A stretch of 64,000 nt of DNA from an uncultured Isosphaeraceae bacterium (GCA_945957605.1 CAMFLR010000009.1:1-64000); one strand, 5' to 3'. Positions 1-7,952 are shown, numbered from the stretch's first letter. The notes: generated by a model not told the origin, from the letters alone. A program made the numbers and translations.

Positions 1-209
1 CCTTTCGGGTTGGCTCCGGCCGCTATAATGTAGTCGTAGTTTGACCCGTCGTCCGTGTCTCACTTCAACTTCGCGTCGCTCGCATCTCAGCGGCGACAAG
101 GGAAATAGTATCACCTCCTGGAGGTAATGCAAGAGGTTGGTCGAGAAAATCCCTGATTTCTTCGAGCCGCGTGAGACTGCGCGGTTTTCGTCGAGTAGGC
201 AGGCCCAAT

Positions 210-223
210 GTCTCGATAGAGAC
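210..223. promoter_or_regulatory. Candidate operator palindrome (distal)
   Basis: Inverted repeat GTCTC-GATA-GAGAC with perfect 5-bp arms. It shares the octamer ATAGAGAC with the palindrome at 313-326, about 103 bp downstream. Both lie upstream of a winged-helix gene. An operator role is inference from position and symmetry only. Confidence 0.35.
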
Positions 224-312
224 TACAACCCTCGCCTTTCGACGCTGAGTCTTCGCTTCTTATGAGCTGTGGGGCGCGGTAAACCAGGTGTCCTGGTCGA
301 GTTCCCAGTCAC

Positions 313-326
313 TCTCTATATAGAGA
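313..326. promoter_or_regulatory. Candidate operator palindrome (proximal)
   Basis: TCTCTATATAGAGA is a perfect 14-bp palindrome, 76 bases upstream of the GTG start at 403. With the related site at 210-223 it could bind a dimeric repressor, possibly the winged-helix protein encoded next. It is AT-rich in the middle, so it could also overlap a promoter. Confidence 0.4.
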
Positions 327-402
327 CGACCCACTTTTTCGCTCGAGGCTCTCTGACGACAGTGCTCAAAAGTCGCCGCCAAGTCTGCGGTAGGGGGTTC
401 CA

Positions 403-717
403 GTGTCGGTTGCAACGCCGGTTCAAACCGAATGGCTCAAAAGTGTCCTCTTCGACCGTGGCTTTTTGGCCCGCATTAAGGGAGAGGCGATCAAGGTCTA
501 CCTCGTCGTGATCGACGCCTGCGGCGGCATACCCGATCAGAGTGTTTCCTTGAGTCTCTCCTTCCTGCGGTCGAAGACGAGCCTTTCCACGCCAACGCTG
601 ATCGACAGCCTGGTCCAGCTCGAGGAGCTCGGACTCGTTGTCTCGACCACGCATGAGCGGGGCAAGGTAAAGACCTATTACGTGCCCGACCCGCTTCAAA
701 ACGTCGCGCATGACTGA
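403..717 (+). CDS. Small winged-helix DNA-binding protein
   Basis: A 104-residue protein that is almost entirely one winged helix-turn-helix domain. It aligns with the N-terminal domain of the next gene: GEAIKVYLVV here matches GSAIKVYLII there, and the putative recognition helix plus wing (SLSTPTLIDSLVQLEELGLV, then RGKVKTYYV) matches GLSRQTVLTAIDELVRAGLL and RGRATAYQI. The GTG start at 403 has a GGGGG ribosome site 6 bases upstream (391-397). It lies 85 bases before the longer paralogue, so co-transcription is likely. I infer a regulator of the neighbouring initiator-like gene, perhaps a DNA-binding-only version competing for the same sites. The family is not certain. Confidence 0.7.
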   Translation: MSVATPVQTEWLKSVLFDRGFLARIKGEAIKVYLVVIDACGGIPDQSVSLSLSFLRSKTSLSTPTLIDSLVQLEELGLVVSTTHERGKVKTYYVPDPLQNVAHD

Positions 718-802
718 CCTTGCGCGAAGCTGATGATTGATTGAGAACGATTTTGACAATCTGCTGGCAACTCAGGCGGATCCCAAGAAGGTGGCGGGCG
801 GC

Positions 803-1825
803 ATGGATTCTCTTTTCTTTCGCGTTGAACACGACCTTTTACGCTCGGAGTCGTTCAAAGTCCTCGGTGGATCAGCGATCAAGGTCTATCTCATCATTGG
901 CCTCTACTCCGATTTCGGCACCGGCTGGGCTTACCCCAGTATTCGCACGATCGCCCAGCAAGGCGGCCTGAGCCGGCAGACCGTTCTTACCGCAATCGAC
1001 GAACTCGTCCGCGCCGGCCTACTCGCGACCCACAAGTCGCGCGGCCGGGCCACTGCATACCAGATTCTTCGCGAGGCTCCCGCGCGACCGTCCTCAAAAT
1101 CTGCAAGGTCGACTCAGAAAGCCACCAAAACTGGTCCAAAATCTTTAGAGGTACCCCTTAAAACTGGTCCAAAATCTTTACACCCACCCCTCGAAGGTGG
1201 TCCAAATGTTGGGCGCGCACTGGCCCAATTCTTCGAAGAGAGCGGCCCCGCCGTTGGGCCCAAACAAGAACAAAGACCGAGAGAAGAAACCAACAGCATC
1301 CCGATTCCGGGAACACCGTTCCGTCTCTCCTCGGATGGACGGTTGCAGGTTGCTGTTGATTTACAAGAGCTTTTGACAGACCAAGGCATTCCGCGCCGCC
1401 TTGCTGAAAAGCTCGCCGCACAGAAAGATCCAGAAGCGGTCGCGAAGGTTTTGCTCAACGCTTTCTACCTTCAAAGCCAGGGCAAATTGCAAAACGGCCC
1501 CGGTTACATCCGCGCGGGTATCGAAGACGGCTACGACCTCCTGCCCCAGGTCGCCGATCGCCTCGAATCCCGCCGCCGCGAACTTGCCGCGCGGATGCAG
1601 GTGGTTGAAGCCAAAAAAGAGCGAAGCCGAGTGGAGCAAAATCAGGCATCTGAAGAGGCCGCAATCGGCCTGGTTTTGCAACAACTCGCGCCCGACGACA
1701 TTAATAAACTGATCGAACAGGCGATTGCCGAGCTACCGGCGCCCCTTGTGCGACGGAATCCCACGCTCTCGAACCCATTCATTCGCGCCAAGGTTTACGA
1801 ACTGGCTGCCGGCGAGCCCGAGTGA
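803..1825 (+). CDS. Replication-initiator-like winged-helix protein
   Basis: About 340 residues. Residues ~5-100 form a winged helix-turn-helix like that of the preceding gene. Residues ~100-165 are a proline- and lysine-rich linker with an 11-residue repeat (TGPKSL twice, then GGPNVG). Residues ~180-340 are a helical C-terminal domain with a charged helix. N-terminal wHTH, repeat-bearing linker and helical C-domain is the layout of phage and plasmid initiators such as lambda O, but no direct homologue is recognised. The ATG at 803 is chosen because AAGGTGG (788-794) lies 8 bases upstream; an in-frame TTG at 737 would add 22 residues without such a site. It converges with a ParB-methyltransferase gene, which supports a replication or partition role. 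Alternative: a transcription factor. Confidence 0.6.
   Translation: MDSLFFRVEHDLLRSESFKVLGGSAIKVYLIIGLYSDFGTGWAYPSIRTIAQQGGLSRQTVLTAIDELVRAGLLATHKSRGRATAYQILREAPARPSSKSARSTQKATKTGPKSLEVPLKTGPKSLHPPLEGGPNVGRALAQFFEESGPAVGPKQEQRPREETNSIPIPGTPFRLSSDGRLQVAVDLQELLTDQGIPRRLAEKLAAQKDPEAVAKVLLNAFYLQSQGKLQNGPGYIRAGIEDGYDLLPQVADRLESRRRELAARMQVVEAKKERSRVEQNQASEEAAIGLVLQQLAPDDINKLIEQAIAELPAPLVRRNPTLSNPFIRAKVYELAAGEPE
1127..1213 (+). repeat. Iteron-like direct repeats inside the initiator-like gene
   Basis: Two identical 21-bp units (1127-1147 and 1160-1180) and a third diverged unit (1193-1213) occur at an exact 33-bp period. All three keep the 9-bp core TGGTCCAAA (cores begin at 1132, 1165 and 1198). 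Looser GGCCCAA-type matches follow near 1222 and 1257. The period equals 11 codons and about three helical turns. The array lies in the coding linker between the two protein domains, as the origin iterons do in lambda O. Origin function is inferred. Confidence 0.55.
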
Positions 1826-1854
1826 CTTCCTGAGTTAGGTATCTTTCGCTCGGT

Positions 1855-3156
1855 CTAGGTTGGTTTACGCGCGATAAGAAGATCGCGCACCTGCCCCAGA
1901 AGCCGCCCTTCCTCGCGCGCCTTGCGCACATGCTGGGGCAAAAATGCACCCGACATCGGGCAACTGATCCGCCGTTGCGGCAAGAACCCCGCCTTCACGA
2001 TTGCCTGATATCCATAAAAAGCGTGATCGAGATACCCGAAACCTCTGGGCAAATCCTTTTCCGTTTGATTTGCGAGCAGAAGCGCGATGTGGCCGCCAGG
2101 CGCCAGCGTTTCAAAAGCGGCTGAAGCTACAGCTTCAAGAAACTCAACCCAGCCACTAAATGGCATGCCCGCAACGGTTTCGGGTCCATACGCGTCTACG
2201 AGCATCGTATGATACGGGGGATCGAGGAAGATCAGGTCGCATCCCGATGCCTCCACCGGAATTCCGCTCCGCACGTCATGCTTTTTAATGTCGCTGCGGC
2301 TGGGCTCGATATCATAAGCCAGACAGCGCCGACCCATCGAAGCGCAAACATCAATCGTCGTACCTCCGCCGGCCATCGGGTCGACGACGATCCCGCCTGG
2401 GTTGGTGTAGTAATATAGGGTATGCGCGACGATGGCTGGAGGAATCGCGCCGGGATGCGGAATACCGAACGCTCGATCGTGGCGGAATGACCAGACATCG
2501 TAGGGAGTTGGTTTGAAATTGGCCGAGAAACGATCGCGCCGCCGTAAGTCTTTGTAAGCAGCGTGAATCGTCTTCTCTTCGCGATCGAGCAAAATCAGGC
2601 TACTCTGTGCACGCGTGTCGCCAGCGAGCACTGCCTTCCAGATGGAGCGGGCTTGGCGATAAAGGTCCTTGCCGCCCAGACCAATGAGCTGCGCGATGGT
2701 CTCATCGGCGCGACCTTGTCGATTGTCGGAATTTCGACGATCGGGCCGGTTTTGATTCTGCCGCAAGTTTGCCGCACGGCGCTCGGCTGCCTTAGGTTGC
2801 TCGACTGCCTCGAGCAAATCCGCCTCACGCATCAATTGCGAGAACCGCTTGCGGCGCTGGCGGTTATAAACGAGCATCGCGCGCTGCTTTTCCGGCTCAT
2901 CGGCAAACGCTTTGATCTCACACGCCAAATTAGAGATGCCCAAACGCCGAGCGCAGGCGAGTCGCCGGTTGCCGGAAATCACCTCGGAGAGACCACGATC
3001 GTCCCTGGGTGCCACAACGAGGGGCACAAGAACACCATCAACTCTGATACTTGCTTCGAGGTCGGCTAGCTCGGACTCGGGATCCCCATATACCGCCAAA
3101 CTAAGGGCGCTTAATTCGAGTGACTCGATCGGTAAGATTTCGATGGGCGCTGCCAC
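1855..3156 (-). CDS. ParB-domain DNA methyltransferase fusion
   Basis: 433 residues. Residues ~1-95 are a ParB/sulfiredoxin-like N-terminal domain, with VISGNRRLACARRLGI matching the ParB nucleotide-binding box. Residues ~95-215 are a basic helical region that may hold the ParB HTH (RQNQNRPDRRNS and following). Residues ~215-433 are a Rossmann-type DNA methyltransferase: VVDPMAGGGTT is the AdoMet-binding motif and FLDPPYHTM the catalytic D-P-P-Y motif of N4-cytosine/N6-adenine enzymes. The start is GTG at 3156. The fusion type is known on phages and mobile elements, where it modifies DNA without an obvious restriction partner; none is seen here. It converges with the initiator-like gene. Target sequence unknown. 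Confidence 0.8.
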   Translation of the reverse strand: MAAPIEILPIESLELSALSLAVYGDPESELADLEASIRVDGVLVPLVVAPRDDRGLSEVISGNRRLACARRLGISNLACEIKAFADEPEKQRAMLVYNRQRRKRFSQLMREADLLEAVEQPKAAERRAANLRQNQNRPDRRNSDNRQGRADETIAQLIGLGGKDLYRQARSIWKAVLAGDTRAQSSLILLDREEKTIHAAYKDLRRRDRFSANFKPTPYDVWSFRHDRAFGIPHPGAIPPAIVAHTLYYYTNPGGIVVDPMAGGGTTIDVCASMGRRCLAYDIEPSRSDIKKHDVRSGIPVEASGCDLIFLDPPYHTMLVDAYGPETVAGMPFSGWVEFLEAVASAAFETLAPGGHIALLLANQTEKDLPRGFGYLDHAFYGYQAIVKAGFLPQRRISCPMSGAFLPQHVRKAREEGRLLGQVRDLLIARKPT

Positions 3157-3357
3157 GTCTCTCGCTTCAAAACAAGCTGCGACTTCATGTTGGGAACGGT
3201 GGGTCGTAGCTTAGCAGCGATGAAGCCATCCGTCCAGAATTGGCTTGGCGGTCGATCCGAGGTTGTCGACTTCAGCGATAAGACCGAAAATGTCGATAAA
3301 CCGGTTAATTGCCTACCGCGCGATTCAGTTCCCCCACGGATTGGGAGTTTGCCCAAA

Positions 3358-4248
3358 GTGGCTCTACGCTTCGACCCACCGCACACCAAACCCGGAGACG
3401 TCGCGCCCCATGGCCTAAAAGCCTCTGCGCCATGGCTTTCCGTCGTCGTGCCCGCGAAGAATGAAGCGGGGAATCTGCCGCAACTTGTGGCCGAAATCGT
3501 CGAGGCCCTGCAGCCCCTTACCGCTCCCCTACGCGCCACTCATAAACTCGGGGGCTTCGACATCCTGATCGTCGACGACGGCTCAACCGATGACTCGCCA
3601 CAAGTTCTTGCTGGATTAATGCTTAAGTATCCCGAACTTCAGCCGCTTCGGCTTGACCGCAACGTGGGACAATCCTCAGCAACGCTCGCAGGCATTCGCG
3701 CCTCGCGTTCCGAGTGGATCGCCCTGCTTGACGCCGACCTTCAGAATCACGCTGCCGACCTTGTGCGCTTGTGGGATGCCCTGCCCGGCCACGACGCCGC
3801 CCTCGGCTGGCGTGCCCAGAGGCGAGATGTCTGGTCCAAGCGCGTGATTAGCCGCTGGGCCAATCGTGCTCGCAATTCCCTTCTTAAGCAATCGATCAAA
3901 GATACCGGCTGCTCGGTGCGTATCTTCCGTCGCGATCATGCTTTACAGCTTCCCGCATTCCACGGTATGCATCGCTTTCTCGGCCCACTTCTGTTGCGTG
4001 ACGGGTGCCGAATCGTGCAGGTGCCGGTCACTCACCGGCCGCGCGGGGCGGGAAAATCGCATTACACGATCTGGAACCGCTCGCTACGCGTTGTGAGCGA
4101 CCTCTTTGGCGTCGCCTGGCTGATGCGTCGGCCTGTCCAGTACCAGATTATGCGTCTCGAGCCAGCGCGGGTGAATCGCCCGCACCTGGCAGTTCCGCGG
4201 CCTCATGACCACAAAACTCACCACCAACGAGCGGAACTCGCGTCATGA
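3358..4248 (+). CDS. Family 2 glycosyltransferase (polyprenyl-phosphate sugar type)
   Basis: GT-A fold glycosyltransferase resembling dolichol/undecaprenyl-phosphate mannosyl- or glucosyltransferases. It would transfer a sugar from a nucleotide sugar to a polyprenyl-phosphate carrier. Visible motifs are VVVPAKNEAGN (residue ~28), DDGSTDDS (~73) and the metal-binding DADLQ (~125). There are no C-terminal membrane helices, unlike ArnC/GtrB. The GTG at 3358 is preferred: GGGAG lies 10 bases upstream, and the 57 extra residues from the ATG at 3187 look unconserved and would leave only 30 bases to the divergent gene. The stop overlaps the next start (ATGA), so the two proteins are probably translated together and act in one pathway. 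Confidence 0.85.
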   Translation: MALRFDPPHTKPGDVAPHGLKASAPWLSVVVPAKNEAGNLPQLVAEIVEALQPLTAPLRATHKLGGFDILIVDDGSTDDSPQVLAGLMLKYPELQPLRLDRNVGQSSATLAGIRASRSEWIALLDADLQNHAADLVRLWDALPGHDAALGWRAQRRDVWSKRVISRWANRARNSLLKQSIKDTGCSVRIFRRDHALQLPAFHGMHRFLGPLLLRDGCRIVQVPVTHRPRGAGKSHYTIWNRSLRVVSDLFGVAWLMRRPVQYQIMRLEPARVNRPHLAVPRPHDHKTHHQRAELAS

Positions 4249-4574
4249 AAAGCACTTCCGCCTGGTTGGCGATCGGTTTTCTGGGACAGGCGATCTTCAC
4301 CGCCCGATTCCTGGTGCAGTGGCTCGCCTCAGAACGTCAGGGAAAGTCGATCGTGCCGTCGAGCTTCTGGTGGCTTAGCCTCATCGGCGGTTGCACTCTG
4401 CTCGTCTATGCCTCGTACAAGCAAGACCCTGTCATCATCGTCGGTCAAAGCCTGGGCGTCTTCGTTTATTTAAGAAACCTGGTGCTTGTATCGCGTGGCG
4501 CTACGGACAAGCCAAATAAGACCGCAGAACCAGAACTCACCATCGAGCCCAAGCAACTCAACCGCGCCGCCTGA
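4245..4574 (+). CDS. LAB_N domain membrane protein
   Basis: A 109-residue integral membrane protein of the lipid-A-disaccharide-synthase N-terminal (LAB_N) family. Three hydrophobic segments are visible at residues ~5-25, ~43-62 and ~66-86, with family residues in QAIFTARFLVQW, SFWWLSLIGG and GQSLGVFVYLRN. In LpxB this module precedes the catalytic domain. Free-standing copies usually sit beside a GT2 polyprenyl-phosphate glycosyltransferase, as here (4-base overlap). A membrane-lipid or surface-glycan modification role is therefore likely, but the reaction is unknown. Its stop lies one base from the stop of convergent trpC. Confidence 0.85.
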   Translation: MKSTSAWLAIGFLGQAIFTARFLVQWLASERQGKSIVPSSFWWLSLIGGCTLLVYASYKQDPVIIVGQSLGVFVYLRNLVLVSRGATDKPNKTAEPELTIEPKQLNRAA

Positions 4575-4575
4575 T

Positions 4576-5379
4576 TTAGCGACTTTCACCGGCGGTAAGG
4601 CCGAGCAACGCTTCAACGGCCGCACCGATGTCTGGGGAACGCATCAGCGTTTCGCCGACGAGAATCGCCGAGACACCGGCCGCTTCCAGGCGTTCGACAT
4701 CCTCCCGTGTACGAATCCCGCTTTCGCTGACGAGCGTTACATTGCTGGGGATCTGCGAGCGGAGGCGGAAAGTCAGGTCGAGATCGGTGACAAAGTGCTT
4801 GAGGTCGCGGTTGTTGACCCCGACCAGATCGGCACCCGCGTCGAGCACGCGCGCTAGGTTCGCCTCGTCGTGAAACTCGACGAGTGGCGTCATCCCCCAG
4901 CCGCGAATGCTCTGGATGAGCGACTTAAGTTCTTCATCGCTAAGGATTTCGGCGATGAGTAACACCGCATCCGCCCCGGCCAGCCGCGCCTCGACGACCT
5001 GATACTCGTCGATCACGAAATCCTTGCGCAAGAGCGGAATCGCCACGGCTGCGCGAATTCTGGCGAGATAGGAAATATGTCCCTGAAAATAGGGGGCATC
5101 GGTAAGCACGCTCAAACACGCTGCGCCATGGGCCTGGTAGGTCCGAGCGATCGAAATCGGCTCGAAATCCTCGCGAATGACCTTGGCGGAAGGGCTCGCC
5201 TTCTTGACCTCGGCGATCAGGCGAATCGGTCCAGGACCAGCCAGCGCACCAAGGAAGTCGCGCACCGGCGGAGCCGAAGCGGCCTGCACCTCGAGCTCAT
5301 CCTGCGGCAGCCGCTTGCGCGACGACGCCACTTCCACCCGCTTCGACGCCACAATCTCGTCAAGAATCGTCCCGGTCAT
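4576..5379 (-). CDS. trpC: Indole-3-glycerol phosphate synthase
   Basis: A 267-residue (beta/alpha)8 barrel converting 1-(2-carboxyphenylamino)-1-deoxyribulose 5-phosphate to indole-3-glycerol phosphate in tryptophan biosynthesis; cytosolic. Signature residues are present: E57-V-K59-K-A-S-P-S, K119 in LLRKDF, E168 in LVEFHDE, N189 in GVNNRDL, and VSESGI near residue 218 for phosphate binding. The length is that of a monofunctional TrpC, with no fused TrpF. The ATG at 5379 is used; a GTG lies one codon upstream. No other trp gene is nearby, so the pathway is dispersed. A 284-base gap separates it from the divergent cyclophilin-type gene. Confidence 0.96.
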   Translation of the reverse strand: MTGTILDEIVASKRVEVASSRKRLPQDELEVQAASAPPVRDFLGALAGPGPIRLIAEVKKASPSAKVIREDFEPISIARTYQAHGAACLSVLTDAPYFQGHISYLARIRAAVAIPLLRKDFVIDEYQVVEARLAGADAVLLIAEILSDEELKSLIQSIRGWGMTPLVEFHDEANLARVLDAGADLVGVNNRDLKHFVTDLDLTFRLRSQIPSNVTLVSESGIRTREDVERLEAAGVSAILVGETLMRSPDIGAAVEALLGLTAGESR

Positions 5380-5663
5380 CACACCACACCCCTATCCCAA
5401 TCGCTCATTTTCGAGGCGTTCCAGCTTACCGAATCGCAAAACGACGGCGATAGCTCAGTTACCAGCTCACGCCTTACGCGTCATTACGCTGCTTACGCTC
5501 GGCTACGTTCAATGTAAATCGTGTGTTGCCGCCGCTAAACACGTATGAATTCGAGGCTCCCCTGTCACTTGACGCGACCACTCACCGTAGCTAACATCAA
5601 GCATGCACGCAATCAGAATGGAGTGCATGACGGGGCAGCACAGCTGGGAGGTTCTCTCGCATC

Positions 5664-7907
5664 ATGGCTAAGCGTCAAAAGTCAGTTCGTCGAGTTGGTC
5701 TCGGTTCCAAGGGGCGCGCGATCGTGCTCGAATCACTCGAGTCGCGGCAGTTGCTCACAGTTGCCCTCGACCCAATCAGCAACGTCAGCCTACCCGCCAC
5801 AAAAACCATCTTTGTTCCCGTTCATGGTACAGATTCCGCCGGCAACCCCATCAATTACACGGTAACCAGCAGCAATTCAGCAGTTACCGCCACTGTCCGC
5901 TCGGACCACCCCTATCTCAAAATCAGTGTTGCCAATTATGGCGACATGGTCTTCCAGCTTTTCGACGATCTCGCGCCTAATACGGTCAGCGAAATCACGA
6001 ACCTGGTGAATCAGAAATTCTACGACGGCCTCACATTCCACCGGGTGATCTCGAACTTCGTGATTCAGGGCGGCGACCCCAAGGGCGATGGCACCGGCGG
6101 ACCTGGCTTCACCTTCCCCGACGAATTCAACGCCAACGCAATTTTTGATGGCAGCGGCCAGCTCGCCATGGCGAACTCAGGCCCGAACACGAACGGCTCG
6201 CAGTTCTTCGTCACCGTCGGTGCCCAGCGCTTCCTTGATTTCAACTACAACCTCTTCGGCCAGATCGTCAGTGGCCAGAGCGTACTCCAGGCGATCGACT
6301 CCGTCGCAACCGATAGCAGCGACAAGCCGCTCACGCCCATCACCATCACCAGCGCCAGCATCATTCAAGACACGTCCGACACAGTGCTGATGATCCAGGC
6401 TCCCGCCGGCACAGGTTCGTCAAGCATTACAGTGACCGGCACCGACAGTGTCGATCACACCACGCAAAGCCAGATGTTCCAGGCCAACTTCCAGGCCGAC
6501 ACCACGAACGACCCGCCGTTCCTGACGCCTGTCGCCAACCAAACAACGGCCGTCGGAACTCCGATCACCTTCACGCTCAGCTCGACCGACCTCGAAAACG
6601 ACCCGGTCACCTACACTGCATCCGAGCCCGACGGCCTGAACAACGCCACGGTTCAAGTGAATGGCAATCAGGTCACTGTCACACCCAAGGCCGGCTTTAC
6701 TGGTAATCTGAACATTCAAGTTGCTGTTCAACAAACCGGCGCCACCAGCCGAGGCAGCACATCCGACCCGCGCGATATCCGCACGCTCACCGTCGCCGTC
6801 GTTAACCCTGCGCTCACGCCGCAAAGCACAACAATCACAGGCGTCGCAGGCGCAACAGCCGCATACACCTTCGCGCACTTCACGGCGACACCCGTCGGCG
6901 CCGCGGCGAACTTCTCGGCATCAATCGACTTTGGCGACGGTAAAACAGGCGCCGGCACAATCGTCGCGAACGCACAGGGCGGATACGACGTCGTCGCCAC
7001 GCACGACTACGCCACAACCGGTACCTTCAGCCCGAAAGTTACAATCACCGGTCCCAACAGCACAACCGCCTCAACCACCAGCACCGCGACGATTGCCACC
7101 AGCAGCACGAATCCGCTCGTGATGAATGTGATTCCGTCGGCGACTGTGGTGAAGGTTGGAACTGAAGTCAGCTACGCAATCCAGATCACCAATACCGGCA
7201 GCACGTTGGTGAAGGGTGTCGTGCTTACGGATTTGCTCTCGAGCGGAGTCAGCTTCGTTTCCTCGACAAACACACCTAGCTCGTCATCGGGTTCGACGAT
7301 CGTGATTCCGGTGGGTGATATCCCCGCCGGCGCAGTGGCAACGATCATCATTAAGGAAAATCCCTCGGCGCTGGGTACTTTTACCAGTCAGTTCAGCGCA
7401 ACCGCGACCACCGGCGAATCGGCCAGCCTGACCGAAACTGCTCGAGGCTCAAAAACAGCCCCGGTCGGTTTCGGCGGCGGCCGGTTCGACTCAACGCTCG
7501 ACTACGTCCACGCCCCCGCCGGCGTCAGCCAGAACGCGATCAACCTTACATCGCACACATTCACGCAAATCATTTCGGGCAGCCACGATGGCTGGGATGG
7601 TCTCTACACCATCATGGCCCGGTTCGCCGATACCAAGAACGTCACGCGGCTCGACGCCGACCTCGCACGACTCTCGCATCACATTCCCTACGGCGCGAAG
7701 AATCTGCTGCCGACATGGCAACAGACCGTCGACGCCACCGACCTCACCTCGCCCACGCGCGACACCATTCGCACCCTGGCAAAGCAACTTCAGCACGACC
7801 TGATCAGCTACCTGGCCGAGAACGAGGGCACCTTGTTCAACATTCTCAAGAGCCACGGCGGCAACACGTACGACAGCCTGCTTACGTTCAACGGCAGCGT
7901 TTCCTGA
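5664..7907 (+). CDS. Secreted cyclophilin-type peptidyl-prolyl isomerase with Ig-like domains
   Basis: 747 residues. The basic N-terminus and L25-E-S-R-Q-L-L mark the planctomycete surface-protein leader seen in three other genes here. A cyclophilin domain occupies ~86-222 (FHRVISNFVIQGGDP and GSQFFVTV include the active-site Arg, Phe and Gln region). Then come a cadherin/Ig-like region (~285-375), a PKD-like segment (~385-470, with SIDFGDGKTG) and a DUF11 repeat (~481-590). The last ~150 residues match nothing I know. The domain predicts cis-trans isomerisation of X-Pro bonds, presumably outside the cytoplasm. The ATG at 5664 has GGGAGG 12 bases upstream. Domain borders are approximate; isomerase activity is inferred from the motifs. 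Confidence 0.85.
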   Translation: MAKRQKSVRRVGLGSKGRAIVLESLESRQLLTVALDPISNVSLPATKTIFVPVHGTDSAGNPINYTVTSSNSAVTATVRSDHPYLKISVANYGDMVFQLFDDLAPNTVSEITNLVNQKFYDGLTFHRVISNFVIQGGDPKGDGTGGPGFTFPDEFNANAIFDGSGQLAMANSGPNTNGSQFFVTVGAQRFLDFNYNLFGQIVSGQSVLQAIDSVATDSSDKPLTPITITSASIIQDTSDTVLMIQAPAGTGSSSITVTGTDSVDHTTQSQMFQANFQADTTNDPPFLTPVANQTTAVGTPITFTLSSTDLENDPVTYTASEPDGLNNATVQVNGNQVTVTPKAGFTGNLNIQVAVQQTGATSRGSTSDPRDIRTLTVAVVNPALTPQSTTITGVAGATAAYTFAHFTATPVGAAANFSASIDFGDGKTGAGTIVANAQGGYDVVATHDYATTGTFSPKVTITGPNSTTASTTSTATIATSSTNPLVMNVIPSATVVKVGTEVSYAIQITNTGSTLVKGVVLTDLLSSGVSFVSSTNTPSSSSGSTIVIPVGDIPAGAVATIIIKENPSALGTFTSQFSATATTGESASLTETARGSKTAPVGFGGGRFDSTLDYVHAPAGVSQNAINLTSHTFTQIISGSHDGWDGLYTIMARFADTKNVTRLDADLARLSHHIPYGAKNLLPTWQQTVDATDLTSPTRDTIRTLAKQLQHDLISYLAENEGTLFNILKSHGGNTYDSLLTFNGSVS

Positions 7908-7916
7908 GAGATTCGC

Positions 7917-7952
7917 CAACAGTGGCCCGCCGATGGTGGTGGGTCACTGTTG
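7917..7952 (+). terminator. Hairpin terminator after the cyclophilin gene
   Basis: Arms CAACAGTG (starting near 7917) and CACTGTTG (ending at 7952) extend inward through CCC/GGG and CC/GG with two G-T pairs, giving about 15 bp around a short loop. It begins about 10 bases after the stop codon. There is no T-run, so it may be a terminator or a 3'-end stabiliser. Confidence 0.6.

Larger units (their letters stand above)
1..402. other. Non-coding leader region at window edge
   Basis: No convincing gene in 402 bases. A TATAAT hexamer sits at 22-27, but any -35 element would lie at or before the window edge. A short inverted repeat (ACCTCC-T-GGAGGT) spans 113-125 and is followed by a 9-codon ORF (127-156) that I do not call. 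Two related palindromes (210-223 and 313-326) are listed separately. The region leads into a winged-helix gene at 403. Confidence 0.5.

Noticed and set aside
127-156. Nine-codon ORF right after a GGAGGT sequence
   Set aside because: The ribosome-site-like sequence is one base from the ATG and belongs to an inverted repeat; the peptide is too short to support.
316-759. 147-residue open frame on the minus strand
   Set aside because: It is the complement of the winged-helix gene at 403, which has a ribosome site and a clear domain; the antisense frame shows none.
3187-3357. N-terminal extension of the GT2 glycosyltransferase
   Set aside because: 57 residues without a fold, no ribosome site at 3187, and too close to the divergent gene. 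Kept only as an alternative start.
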